Shown here piece after piece: positions 1-8,462 of a DNA stretch of 64,000 nucleotides. The position numbers and the translations under genes are program-made. The notes below the pieces were generated by a model. That model saw nothing but the letters and a program-made list of their open reading frames with translations, made no database searches and had not been told where the DNA came from. How positions within the stretch are numbered: position 1 is the stretch's first letter; each line of letters opens with the position of its first letter. The stretch spans positions 144,501-208,500 of the forward strand of contig JACKPA010000008.1 of assembly GCA_024233865.1 (NCBI GenBank), written 5' to 3'. The DNA comes from Leptospiraceae bacterium. GTDB lineage: Bacteria > Spirochaetota > Leptospiria > Leptospirales > Leptospiraceae.

Positions 1-2
1 AT

Positions 3-1541
3 GAAGCAGAATCTCTTGTGCTTGCCTCTTTAATTAAAGTTCCCTCTCAAAAGCCTAAACGAATTGCTAAGCGAGCTTGCCATTTGGCTACAATTTTAAA
101 TTCCTACGTTGATTGTGATGAGCTAAAAGTTTTAACTGAGAACGTTTTGAGTCGTCCTTATTTTGTGGCATATCGGTACAATCTAATTCCTCAAATTGCA
201 ACCAAGTTAAAATCAAAAATACAAAAGGACTCTATGTCCCTGACAACCACACTGGATAGAGACTTGCAAGCCTTTGCTACGGAGGTTTTAAACAAGCACC
301 TTTTGGAAATTCGAGGGCAAAACGTTCGAGATGGTGCCGTATTAATTGTCGAGAATAAAACGGGAAAGGTCCTTGTCTATATTGCCGGCAGCGGAGAACT
401 TTCCAGTGCAAAAGAAATGGATGCAATTCGTGCAAGAAGACAAGCAGGCTCTACTCTAAAACCTTTTGTGTATGGATTGGCTTTTGAAAATAGACTTTTG
501 ACTCCAGCAAGTTTGCTAAAAGACGAGCCTGTGAACATTTCTGTTGGGACAGGCATGGTTTACAGTCCGTCTAACTACCAAGATAATTTTCATGGGATCA
601 TAAGTGCGAGAGTTGCTTTGGCGTCTTCTTTGAATGTGCCTGCGGTCAAGGTTGCCAAATTGGTGGGAGAAGAAAAAATTGTGAATACGCTAATGGAGCT
701 TGGATTTAAAAAATTGAAAGACGGAGAATACTACGGATTATCCATAGCTTTAGGCTCACCCGATATTACATTATGGGAGCTTGTAAATGCCTATCGGACT
801 TTTGCAAACAAGGGAGTTTATGGAGAAATGTATTACTTAAAACCACAAACTTCCAAGCCAAAACGAAGAGTATTTTCCCAAGAAGTGTCTTATATCATAT
901 CTGATATACTTTCGGACAGAGAAAGCAGGAGTCCAACTTTCGGATTGGAAAATCCTTTGTCAACCAAAACATGGAGTGCTGTCAAAACCGGAACAAGCAA
1001 AGACATGAGAGACAATTGGTGTATTGGTTACAACCGTCTTTATACGGTTGGTGTTTGGGTCGGTAATTTCTCCGGAGAACCAATGTGGAATGTATCCGGG
1101 ATAACGGGAGCTGCTCCTACCTGGGTCGAGGTAGTAAGCAAGCTCCCCAATAAATTGGAAAATGATGCAATCCCCCATGGAATTGTTGTTCAAAAAGTGG
1201 AGAAAGGCGGGAAGTCATTTTCGAAAAAAGAGCTATTCCTCAAAGGTACAGAACCAAACAAAATAACAAAAAAAGTCAAACCAGCAAAGCATCCTCCCAA
1301 AATTATTTATCCGGTGGAAGGTGAAATTCTAGCTTTTGATCCGGATATTCCTATAACAAGCCAGAAAGCTTTCCTCAAATCACAAACCAAAAGCCAAAAT
1401 TTATATTGGATTTTGAATGGAAAGAAAATCGGTACAGCATCCGATCTGCTTCCTTGGACTCCCCAAATAGGAAAATACGAACTTTTATTGGTGGATACCA
1501 ACCAAAAAATTTTGGATAAAGTTCATTTTGAGGTGAGATAG
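3..1541 (+). CDS. pbpC: Penicillin-binding protein 1C-type transpeptidase, 5' end outside window
   Basis: This is the C-terminal two-thirds of a bifunctional class A PBP that polymerises and cross-links peptidoglycan in the periplasm. The frame is open from base 3 (codons for EAESLVLASLIKVPS, the end of a glycosyltransferase domain), so the gene begins upstream of the window. Numbering residues from the GTG at 18, the transpeptidase motifs are STLK (145-148, catalytic Ser), SLN (204-206) and KTGT (323-326). The last ~100 residues look like the PBP1C C-terminal domain (BiPBP_C). The gene converges with the M23 peptidase gene, with one base between the two stop codons. PBP1C rather than PBP1A is an inference from the tail. 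Confidence 0.88.
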   Translation, partial: EAESLVLASLIKVPSQKPKRIAKRACHLATILNSYVDCDELKVLTENVLSRPYFVAYRYNLIPQIATKLKSKIQKDSMSLTTTLDRDLQAFATEVLNKHLLEIRGQNVRDGAVLIVENKTGKVLVYIAGSGELSSAKEMDAIRARRQAGSTLKPFVYGLAFENRLLTPASLLKDEPVNISVGTGMVYSPSNYQDNFHGIISARVALASSLNVPAVKVAKLVGEEKIVNTLMELGFKKLKDGEYYGLSIALGSPDITLWELVNAYRTFANKGVYGEMYYLKPQTSKPKRRVFSQEVSYIISDILSDRESRSPTFGLENPLSTKTWSAVKTGTSKDMRDNWCIGYNRLYTVGVWVGNFSGEPMWNVSGITGAAPTWVEVVSKLPNKLENDAIPHGIVVQKVEKGGKSFSKKELFLKGTEPNKITKKVKPAKHPPKIIYPVEGEILAFDPDIPITSQKAFLKSQTKSQNLYWILNGKKIGTASDLLPWTPQIGKYELLLVDTNQKILDKVHFEVR

Positions 1542-1542
1542 T

Positions 1543-2499
1543 TTACTCATGAGGAAAAAAGGTTGGTTTTTCCTTTTTTTTAAATCTTCTTACTTCAAAG
1601 TGCAGATGATTACCTGTCGCTCTGCCCGTATTTCCGACTTCTCCGATTTTTTCCCCACGCTCAACGGATTGTCCTTTTTTTACCGAGATTATGTCGAGAT
1701 GTCCGTATCTTGTTTCATAGCCCTTTTTGTGACGAACGACAATTAGATTTCCGTACCCTGCATGGTTTTCAGCCATTATCACCTTACCTTTTGCAGAAGC
1801 ATAAACATAAGTGCCTTTGGGAGCAGCGATATCGATCCCTCCGTGAAAAGTCTTTTTTTTGGTAAAAGGGTCAAGCCTTAACCCGTATTTTGAAGAAACA
1901 TATCCGCTAACCGGTTTACTAAATCCGTTTTTTTGATCTTTTTTTTCCGTAATGGGAACTTCAATTTCTCCTTTGTTTATAGGCATAGAGAAAGCTCGTC
2001 CGTAAAAAAAATCACTTTCAATTTTATCCAGATTTTTTCCAGCGATAAACCATTCCTTTTTGTTCGAATCATAAATCACATTTCTGCTTAAAATATTGTA
2101 TTTTTTTGCCAGCTTTTTCTTATTTTTTTTGGAAGGTTCTAAAGATTGATTCTCGTAAGTCCCTCTCATATTGGGAATAAGCAAAATCATGCCTTCATAA
2201 ATGTCATGTTGAGAGCTTAGAGAGTTTACGGAAGATAATGTATCTATATTCATGCCTGTTTTTGCCATGATTTTAAAAAAAGTATCGTCTTTTTGAATTT
2301 TATACTGATAAAATTTTAATGGAATCATCTTCCCGTGTCCGTTGCGTGATTTGACGGTTTGGAGGTTGTGTTTGATTTCTTGTCTCAATTTCATAAGATA
2401 TGGGTTAGAATAATCCAAGCTTTCTAGCACAACGACCTTTGCTTCTATGGTAGAAAAACTATACAGAATTGCGAAAATTACCAATAACCTAAAAATCAT
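1543..2499 (-). CDS. LysM-M23 peptidase (murein endopeptidase-like)
   Basis: This 318-residue exported protein probably cuts peptide cross-links in peptidoglycan or activates amidases. It has a signal peptide (about 1-20, ending FSTIEA), a LysM-like segment (about 63-110), a lysine-rich linker, and a C-terminal M23/LytM domain (about 195-305). All zinc and catalytic residues are visible: H219 and D223 in HGGID, H267 in YGHLD, and H298/H300 in NHLHFE, so it should be active, unlike degenerate LytM activators. It ends one base from the PBP stop on the other strand. The substrate bond cannot be told from sequence. Confidence 0.88.
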   Translation of the reverse strand: MIFRLLVIFAILYSFSTIEAKVVVLESLDYSNPYLMKLRQEIKHNLQTVKSRNGHGKMIPLKFYQYKIQKDDTFFKIMAKTGMNIDTLSSVNSLSSQHDIYEGMILLIPNMRGTYENQSLEPSKKNKKKLAKKYNILSRNVIYDSNKKEWFIAGKNLDKIESDFFYGRAFSMPINKGEIEVPITEKKDQKNGFSKPVSGYVSSKYGLRLDPFTKKKTFHGGIDIAAPKGTYVYASAKGKVIMAENHAGYGNLIVVRHKKGYETRYGHLDIISVKKGQSVERGEKIGEVGNTGRATGNHLHFEVRRFKKKEKPTFFPHE

Positions 2500-2577
2500 A
2501 ACTTATGGAACAAAGAACCAGCTTTCAGAACTTTTTGGATTCTACTACTTTGAAGGAAGCAAAATTGGTTAAGTAAG

Positions 2578-2599
2578 AGCAGACCCTACATGGTCTGCT
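2578..2599 (-). terminator. Hairpin downstream of the secreted-protein gene
   Basis: An 8-bp perfect stem (AGCAGACC / GGTCTGCT) with a 6-base loop lies between the DUF3015-like gene and the M23 gene, both on the minus strand. There is no strong T-run, so this is a probable terminator or processing hairpin rather than a textbook intrinsic terminator. Confidence 0.45.
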
Positions 2600-2634
2600 C
2601 AAAGTCTACGTTATAGAAGCTAACGCGTAAATCT

Positions 2635-3210
2635 CTACTGAAGCATACAAACGTTTGCAAGTTCTTTATTGCCTTTCAATTCGTTTTTGATTCTATTTTC
2701 AAACATGCGAGATGTAAGCTCATCTTCGTTTTGAAAGATTTTTTGGTAAGATTTACGGGTCATTGAACCAAAAGATTTGCTTGCAGAAGTTGGGCAACCG
2801 TATAAGAAGGAAAGAGCATTTAATCTTTCTCCTTCGCCTTTTGCCATTTCTTCCTCTAGTTGTTCGTAATTGATCACAATAAACAACTCTCTTTTTGCTT
2901 GCCCAAGGAACATAGCAGTGGTTGACTTTGTTGTATCGGTTGTATAGGTAGTTGGATAAGAACTAGAAGAAGTCAATTCCATCCCTGGAAATTTAGGTAT
3001 ACGTGGTACATTTGGACCATGTCCTCTATTCTTCCAACCATGGTGACCTTTTCCGTATACGTCTTTAGATTGCTTTAACTTTATTTCCGGTAATTTTACG
3101 GTTTCACCCGTAAGCAAGCCTGGTGCGAACGAAAATTCTTCAACAGAATTCTCTGCATGTACACCAAAACTCATTAAAATCATTAAAATCGCTAAAATAC
3201 TAATTTTCAT
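2635..3210 (-). CDS. Secreted protein with DUF3015-like C-terminal half
   Basis: This 191-residue protein has a clear signal peptide (MKISILAILMILMSFGVHA). The middle is rich in Gly, His, Ser and Thr (about 50-100), and the C-terminal part has the pattern MAKGEGERLNALSFLYGC followed by F..M...Y..IF. That pattern resembles the DUF3015 family (a run of A.G.GE.L..L..L.GC), a secreted family of unknown function. The match is from memory of the family pattern, so it is tentative. The gene starts 9 bases after the upstream lipoprotein gene ends, so the two are probably co-transcribed and may act together in the envelope. Confidence 0.55.
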   Translation of the reverse strand: MKISILAILMILMSFGVHAENSVEEFSFAPGLLTGETVKLPEIKLKQSKDVYGKGHHGWKNRGHGPNVPRIPKFPGMELTSSSSYPTTYTTDTTKSTTAMFLGQAKRELFIVINYEQLEEEMAKGEGERLNALSFLYGCPTSASKSFGSMTRKSYQKIFQNEDELTSRMFENRIKNELKGNKELANVCMLQ

Positions 3211-3219
3211 AAAAACCTT

Positions 3220-4350
3220 CTATTTAGTACAAGTTAATTGTATATTCTTTTTAATGTCACTAAGCAAATATTTGCAATCCCTTTCGTAAGAATCAAGGAT
3301 TTCTTTTAGTTTTTTTTGCATTGGGGCTTGTTTGTTTTTAGCAGCACAGACTCGCATCTCTTGCAGGATATCCAAATAGACCTTTATGTCAAAAAAGTTG
3401 TTTTTGGAGGCATGGTGATGGTTGTGGTCGTTATTTTCACCTTCTGCTTCTATTTCTATTCGAATCTCTCTTTTTTGATTATAATATTCCCTTACCACTT
3501 GATATGTGCTTATGATAGAGCTTGGTTTCCATGAAAAATCTCCCCCAGGAACAGACTTGATAAATTCGTCCATAAATTCCGAACTCAGGTTTTTTACTGA
3601 TGCAAACGAATAGAATAAAATAAAGGACATACTACCAATTTCCCTGGGATTTTCTGCTTGGATATAATTCCAAAACGTTGGGTCATTTTTGATTTCGTTT
3701 AATAATTCATCAGGAAAACTCTTGATTTCTTTTATACATTTTCGATCTCGAATATACCAAGAATTACTCGCAAATATATCATCTTTGATCAGCGCTTTGT
3801 TGGTGTCTCTTAGAAATGTATCGAGAATCTTTTCGTGGATGAGGTAGTTGTCTCTAATACCGTAATTTTTTGGGATTGTGTATTCTTTGTGATAACGTAT
3901 AAGGGGTCGTCTAGAAATATTTTCGTTTTTTTTCAAACCATAACAACTGAAAAAAAAGTCGTCTATATTTCGGAAATATTGGGAAGGTAACTTTGAGTTT
4001 TTATACCAGGTGTGAAATTCCTTGCTTTTTGGGAGTGTTCTAAGGTCGGCTATTTTGTTTTGCTTTTGGCAGTCTTTGTTTAAGTAAATAACCATAAGCC
4101 AAGCTCGTTTTTTCCCCTTACAAGAAGGGGCAAACTGGGAAGCATTGAAACCGGCTCCATACAACCCTCGCCTAACTTCCGGTAAATTCCAATTGTTTTT
4201 CTCCCCCATAACATAGCCCTCCCAAACTTGAGTTGGAATTGTATTGATTTTTCTATCTTCCAAGAGATATTTCTGTTGTCCGAAATGAATGAGTTTGGGT
4301 GGAGTAGACGAACAATACAGTAGTAAAAAAAACAGAAAAAATACGTGCAT
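3220..4350 (-). CDS. Lipoprotein of unknown function with a His cluster
   Basis: This 376-residue protein has a very short hydrophobic N-terminus ending LLLYCSS, which fits a lipoprotein signal with Cys13 as the lipidated residue. No family is recognised. A His-rich stretch (NDHNHHHASKN, around residue 305) could bind metal. Eight or more further Cys residues are spread through the protein. It is the first gene of a probable two-gene operon with the DUF3015-like gene and is divergent from the Rpn-type nuclease gene, so its promoter should lie in 4351-4444. Confidence 0.55.
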   Translation of the reverse strand: MHVFFLFFLLLYCSSTPPKLIHFGQQKYLLEDRKINTIPTQVWEGYVMGEKNNWNLPEVRRGLYGAGFNASQFAPSCKGKKRAWLMVIYLNKDCQKQNKIADLRTLPKSKEFHTWYKNSKLPSQYFRNIDDFFFSCYGLKKNENISRRPLIRYHKEYTIPKNYGIRDNYLIHEKILDTFLRDTNKALIKDDIFASNSWYIRDRKCIKEIKSFPDELLNEIKNDPTFWNYIQAENPREIGSMSFILFYSFASVKNLSSEFMDEFIKSVPGGDFSWKPSSIISTYQVVREYYNQKREIRIEIEAEGENNDHNHHHASKNNFFDIKVYLDILQEMRVCAAKNKQAPMQKKLKEILDSYERDCKYLLSDIKKNIQLTCTK

Positions 4351-4444
4351 TTTGCCTTCAGGTTTTGTCTTATTGGTAGAAAATCAAGCCTTTTTCAAAA
4401 AAAGTTCTTGATATGTTTCCATAATAACTAAACATAAGTTTATA

Positions 4445-5542
4445 ATGCTATCCAAAGTAAATCCACACGATATTTTTGTTCGTGGTATCTTTAAGCAAAC
4501 GGATTATGCAAAGGAATTTTTAACTCATTTTTTACCAAAAGAAATTTTAGAAACCATTGATTTGCAAGAACTTCGATTAGATGATACCTCTTTTGTAACG
4601 GAAGGTTTTAAGGAATTGTATTCTGACATTCTGTTTGAAGTTCCATTCAAAACCAGTGAAACTTCAAATATCTACATTTTGTTTGAGCACAAATCCAATC
4701 CGGAGCATGATTTGCTGTTGCAATTACTGAAATATCAAACCGAAATTTACAATAAGTCCAAAGGTTTGATTCCAGTTGTTTGCTTGGTCTTTTATCATTC
4801 GGAAGAAAAATGGACTATTCCGGAAAGATTTTCGGAAAAAATGAAATTAGGTGAGAAAATAAGTGTTTTCAAAAAATACATATTGGACTATAAATATCTG
4901 TTGTTTGATATAGAAAGAGCAAAATTAGAAAAATGGGAGCTATCGGTAAAACTAAAAATTGTATTATTGCTCCTAAAAGAGGTTAGAAAAGAGGGATTTG
5001 ATGTCATAAAATTCCAGGAAATCATCAAGTTAGGGCGTGAAGTTTTTTTATCCCTGGATGGATTGGATTTACTAAAACGTGTGATGATGTATATTTTTTA
5101 TACAACGGATATAGAAAGACAGAAAGTGAAAGAAATATTGAATGAGACAATAACAAAAGTGAGGACAGAAGAGATTATGACAACAGCAGAAAGATTGATA
5201 TTAGAAGGTGAATTAAAGGGTGAATTAAAGGGTGAATTAAAGGGTGAATTAAAGGGTAAATTAAAGGGTAAATTAGAAGGTAAATTAGAAACAGCCATCA
5301 ATATGTTTAAACTAGATATTCCAGAAGATTTGATTCTGAAAGCGACCGGTTTTAGTAAAGCTGATTTGTTCCGGAAAAACAAAATTCACATAAATGAGCT
5401 AAAAGCAAAGAGGGAAAATCGCAAACTTGCAATCAGAACAGCTTTGAATATGCGGGAGAAAGAATTTGACCTTGAAACGATTGAAAGGGTTACGGAATTG
5501 GATATGAAATGGTTGAAAAGGTTCTTTAAGCGGGTTTCTTAA
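4445..5542 (+). CDS. Rpn/PD-(D/E)XK nuclease-transposase family protein
   Basis: This 365-residue protein has the PF04754-type N-terminal fold (Rpn, recombination-promoting nuclease). The start MLSKVNPHDIFVRGIFKQTD is typical, D61 (YSDILFE) and E81-x-K83 (FEHKS) form the PD-(D/E)XK catalytic set, and YQTEIY follows. Rpn proteins nick DNA and promote RecA-independent recombination. The linker at about 255-282 is built from four-residue repeats (GELK, GKLK, GKLE) encoded by the 12-bp tandem repeat described separately. The C-terminal region is basic and helical. The family is often found as mobile multicopy genes; no terminal repeats are seen here. Confidence 0.8.
   Translation: MLSKVNPHDIFVRGIFKQTDYAKEFLTHFLPKEILETIDLQELRLDDTSFVTEGFKELYSDILFEVPFKTSETSNIYILFEHKSNPEHDLLLQLLKYQTEIYNKSKGLIPVVCLVFYHSEEKWTIPERFSEKMKLGEKISVFKKYILDYKYLLFDIERAKLEKWELSVKLKIVLLLLKEVRKEGFDVIKFQEIIKLGREVFLSLDGLDLLKRVMMYIFYTTDIERQKVKEILNETITKVRTEEIMTTAERLILEGELKGELKGELKGELKGKLKGKLEGKLETAINMFKLDIPEDLILKATGFSKADLFRKNKIHINELKAKRENRKLAIRTALNMREKEFDLETIERVTELDMKWLKRFFKRVS
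5207..5290 (+). repeat. 12-bp tandem repeat, seven units, in the Rpn gene
   Basis: Seven consecutive 12-bp units are visible: four GGTGAATTAAAG, one GGTAAATTAAAG and two GGTAAATTAGAA. They encode GELK x4, GKLK, GKLE x2. Because 12 is divisible by three, copy-number change alters linker length without a frameshift. The graded drift from 5' to 3' suggests recent expansion at the 5' side. Confidence 0.95.
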
Positions 5543-5702
5543 TAAACCCCGATCTCGCGAGCATAACCGAATGATGGGGGTAAAAAAGCAAAGAAAATCT
5601 ATTTCCGCTTCACCTCGTATATCCGTATTATGCTACTTATTTTTCTCTACCATAATATAATCCTTGTTTTCAGAAACATTTCACCACTAAAAACTGGCAT
5701 AC

Positions 5703-8363
5703 ATGGATAAACAGAAACCAACAAGAATATATCGCAAAGATTACAAACAACCGGATTATTGGATTGATACAATTGATTTACGTTTTGAATTAGGAGAAAT
5801 GGTAACTCAAGTAAAAACCAAACTAAATGTAAGATACAACGAATCTGTAAACCAAAACCTTAAGCCACTGACCTTGCACGGGGAAGGGCTTGTATTAAAA
5901 AATGTATGGCTAGATGGTATGGAATTGCATCCCAATGAATACAAAGTTGATGAGGAAACACTAACGTTAAACCAAAACCCCAAGCAATTTATATTGGAAA
6001 CTTTAGTTGAAATCAAACCACAAGAAAACACTTTATTAGAAGGTTTGTACAAATCAAGTGGAAACTTTTGCACTCAGTGTGAAGCGGAAGGTTTTCGGCG
6101 AATTACCTATTTTCTTGACCGTCCCGATGTTATGGCACGATATTCTACTACAATTGTGGCAAACAAAGCCCGGTACCCCGTTTTATTGTCCAACGGAAAT
6201 CGAGTCGAAAGCGGAGAATCGGAAAATGGTTCTCATTGGGTTCGTTGGAACGACCCTTTTCCCAAACCAAGCTACCTATTTGCTTTGGTCGCTGGTAATT
6301 TACAATGCCATAGGGGAGAATTTATTACAAAATCAGGTAGGAGCATACAACTAGAAATTTGGGTCGAGCCGCAAAATATCCATAAGTGTGAACACGCCTT
6401 ACGTTCTCTCCAAAAGGCAATGCGTTGGGATGAAGAAGTATTCGGATTGGAGTATGATTTAGATACCTATATGATTGTTGCTGTAAATGACTTCAACATG
6501 GGTGCGATGGAAAACAAAGGTTTGAATGTTTTTAACTCTAAGTATGTTTTGGCACAACCGGAAACGGCTACGGATGGAGACTATGAAGGCATTGAAGGTG
6601 TAATTGCTCATGAATATTTCCACAATTGGACGGGCAATCGAGTTACCTGTCGTGACTGGTTTCAACTTACCTTAAAAGAAGGCTTAACCGTTTTTCGAGA
6701 TCAATGGTTTTCGGCTGAGATGACTTCGGAAGCCGTAAAACGAATTGATGAAGTGAACGGACTTCGTACCATGCAGTTTGCAGAAGATAGTGGTCCTATG
6801 GCTCATCCTATTCGACCGGAATCTTATATCGAGATGAACAACTTCTATACAAGTACAGTTTACAGCAAGGGAGCTGAAGTAGCTCGAATGTACAGAACTT
6901 TGCTGGGACAAGATGGGTTTAGAAAAGGAATGGATTTATATTTCAAGCGTCATGACGGACAAGCGGTAACTTGTGACGATTTTCGATCTGCTATGGCTGA
7001 TGCCAATAGAAAGGACTTGACTCAGTTTGAACGCTGGTACACTCAAAGCGGAACTCCTATTGTAGAAGCCAAAGGCGAATATGATGAAAGTAAACATACC
7101 TATACACTAATACTCAAGCAATCCAACGTTTTAAAAAAGGACGAATATTTGCCATTGCATATTCCCATTGCCATAGGATTGATTGGAAAATACGGACAGG
7201 ATATACCATTTTTACTAGAAGGCGAAACTCATGCTTTACAAAAAGAAGGTGCTAAATTCACTCGAATAATAGAGTTCACGAAAACAGAACAGTCTTTTTG
7301 TTTTACCCATGTAAATGAGAAACCGGTTGTATCTCTGTTTCGGCATTTTTCAGCTCCCGTCAAAGTAAAAATAGAGCGTAGTAAAGAAGAGCTATCCTTT
7401 TTGATGGGGCATGATAGTGATGCTTTCAATCGCTGGGACGCAGGACAAACTCTGGCTCAAGTTTTGTTATTAGATTTAGTAAAAGACTGGCAAGCGGGAC
7501 GTGAATTGGAGTTGGAACCTTTGTTTGTTGATAGCTTTAAAAAAGTTTTATTGGATACAAGTTTGGATGGTTCTTTGAAGTCCGTGGCTTTATCATTGCC
7601 TAATGAAAAGCTATTGGGACAGCAAATGGACATAATTGATGTGGATGCCATCCGCGCAGCACGCCATTTTGTTCGCAAGACTCTTGCAACAAAATGGCAA
7701 GACGAATTGCAAAATATCTATAACACACTCTATTCTACAAAACCTTATGTACTGGACAAAACATCTATTGATAACCGACGTTTGAAAAATATGGTACTAG
7801 GTTTTTTAACTATTTTGCACACACCGGACACAATTCAATTGGCAATGAAACAATTTGAAAGTGCAAATAATATGACAGATTCTCAAGCTGCACTTTTACA
7901 TTTGGTTGATACGGAAAGTAAGGAACGCAATACTGCTTTGGAGATATTTTACCAAAGATGGAAACACGAGCCATTGGTATTGGACAAATGGTTTAGCCTC
8001 CAAGCTTTATCACAGAGGGAAGATACCTTTGAGCAAGTAGTTTCTTTGTCGGAGCATCCTAATTTTACTCTAAAAAACCCAAATCGTGTGTATGCACTCA
8101 TTAGCTCCTTTTGTGCATGGAATCAAGTTCGTTTTCATCGTGCAGATGGTGCCGCTTACCGATTTTTGGCAGACAAGATTTTAACGCTAAATGACATGAA
8201 TCCCCAAGTGGCAGCTCGCCTCGTATCCATCTTTAACCACTGGAAACGCTTTGATACGGAGCGCCAAAGTCTGATGAAAGAGCAATTGAAAAGGATTATC
8301 TCTCATGAGGGTTTATCAAAAGATGTGTATGAAATAGTAGACAGAAATTTACAAGATACATAA
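5703..8363 (+). CDS. pepN: Aminopeptidase N, M1 family
   Basis: This 886-residue zinc metallopeptidase removes N-terminal residues from peptides in the cytoplasm. The exopeptidase motif GAMEN lies at 267-271 and the zinc motif HEYFH at 303-307, with the distal Glu in LKEGLTVF. The 36-residue spacing between the motifs equals that in E. coli PepN as I recall it. The opening sequence (RKDYKQPDYWIDTIDLRFEL) and total length match the bacterial PepN subfamily rather than eukaryotic-type M1 enzymes. No signal peptide is seen. The gene stands alone between the Rpn gene and a convergent MCP-like gene. Confidence 0.95.
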   Translation: MDKQKPTRIYRKDYKQPDYWIDTIDLRFELGEMVTQVKTKLNVRYNESVNQNLKPLTLHGEGLVLKNVWLDGMELHPNEYKVDEETLTLNQNPKQFILETLVEIKPQENTLLEGLYKSSGNFCTQCEAEGFRRITYFLDRPDVMARYSTTIVANKARYPVLLSNGNRVESGESENGSHWVRWNDPFPKPSYLFALVAGNLQCHRGEFITKSGRSIQLEIWVEPQNIHKCEHALRSLQKAMRWDEEVFGLEYDLDTYMIVAVNDFNMGAMENKGLNVFNSKYVLAQPETATDGDYEGIEGVIAHEYFHNWTGNRVTCRDWFQLTLKEGLTVFRDQWFSAEMTSEAVKRIDEVNGLRTMQFAEDSGPMAHPIRPESYIEMNNFYTSTVYSKGAEVARMYRTLLGQDGFRKGMDLYFKRHDGQAVTCDDFRSAMADANRKDLTQFERWYTQSGTPIVEAKGEYDESKHTYTLILKQSNVLKKDEYLPLHIPIAIGLIGKYGQDIPFLLEGETHALQKEGAKFTRIIEFTKTEQSFCFTHVNEKPVVSLFRHFSAPVKVKIERSKEELSFLMGHDSDAFNRWDAGQTLAQVLLLDLVKDWQAGRELELEPLFVDSFKKVLLDTSLDGSLKSVALSLPNEKLLGQQMDIIDVDAIRAARHFVRKTLATKWQDELQNIYNTLYSTKPYVLDKTSIDNRRLKNMVLGFLTILHTPDTIQLAMKQFESANNMTDSQAALLHLVDTESKERNTALEIFYQRWKHEPLVLDKWFSLQALSQREDTFEQVVSLSEHPNFTLKNPNRVYALISSFCAWNQVRFHRADGAAYRFLADKILTLNDMNPQVAARLVSIFNHWKRFDTERQSLMKEQLKRIISHEGLSKDVYEIVDRNLQDT

Positions 8364-8370
8364 AAAGCAG

Positions 8371-8389
8371 GGCAGACGTATGCTCTGCC
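8371..8389 (+). terminator. Hairpin after pepN
   Basis: The stem GGCAGA / TCTGCC with a 7-base loop starts 8 bases after the pepN stop, in the convergent gap with the MCP-SBP gene. There is no clear T-run. The stem sequence closely resembles the hairpins at 2578 and 38867. Confidence 0.5.
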
Positions 8390-8462
8390 TAAACTATGTC
8401 TTGATAAAAAGATAAATTATTATGGGGATTACGACTTTAACAGAAATAGCCCAACTTTGAGT

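Noticed and set aside
4445..5542. Autonomous transposon
   Set aside because: The Rpn-type gene is of a mobile-associated family, but I find no inverted ends or target duplications around it.
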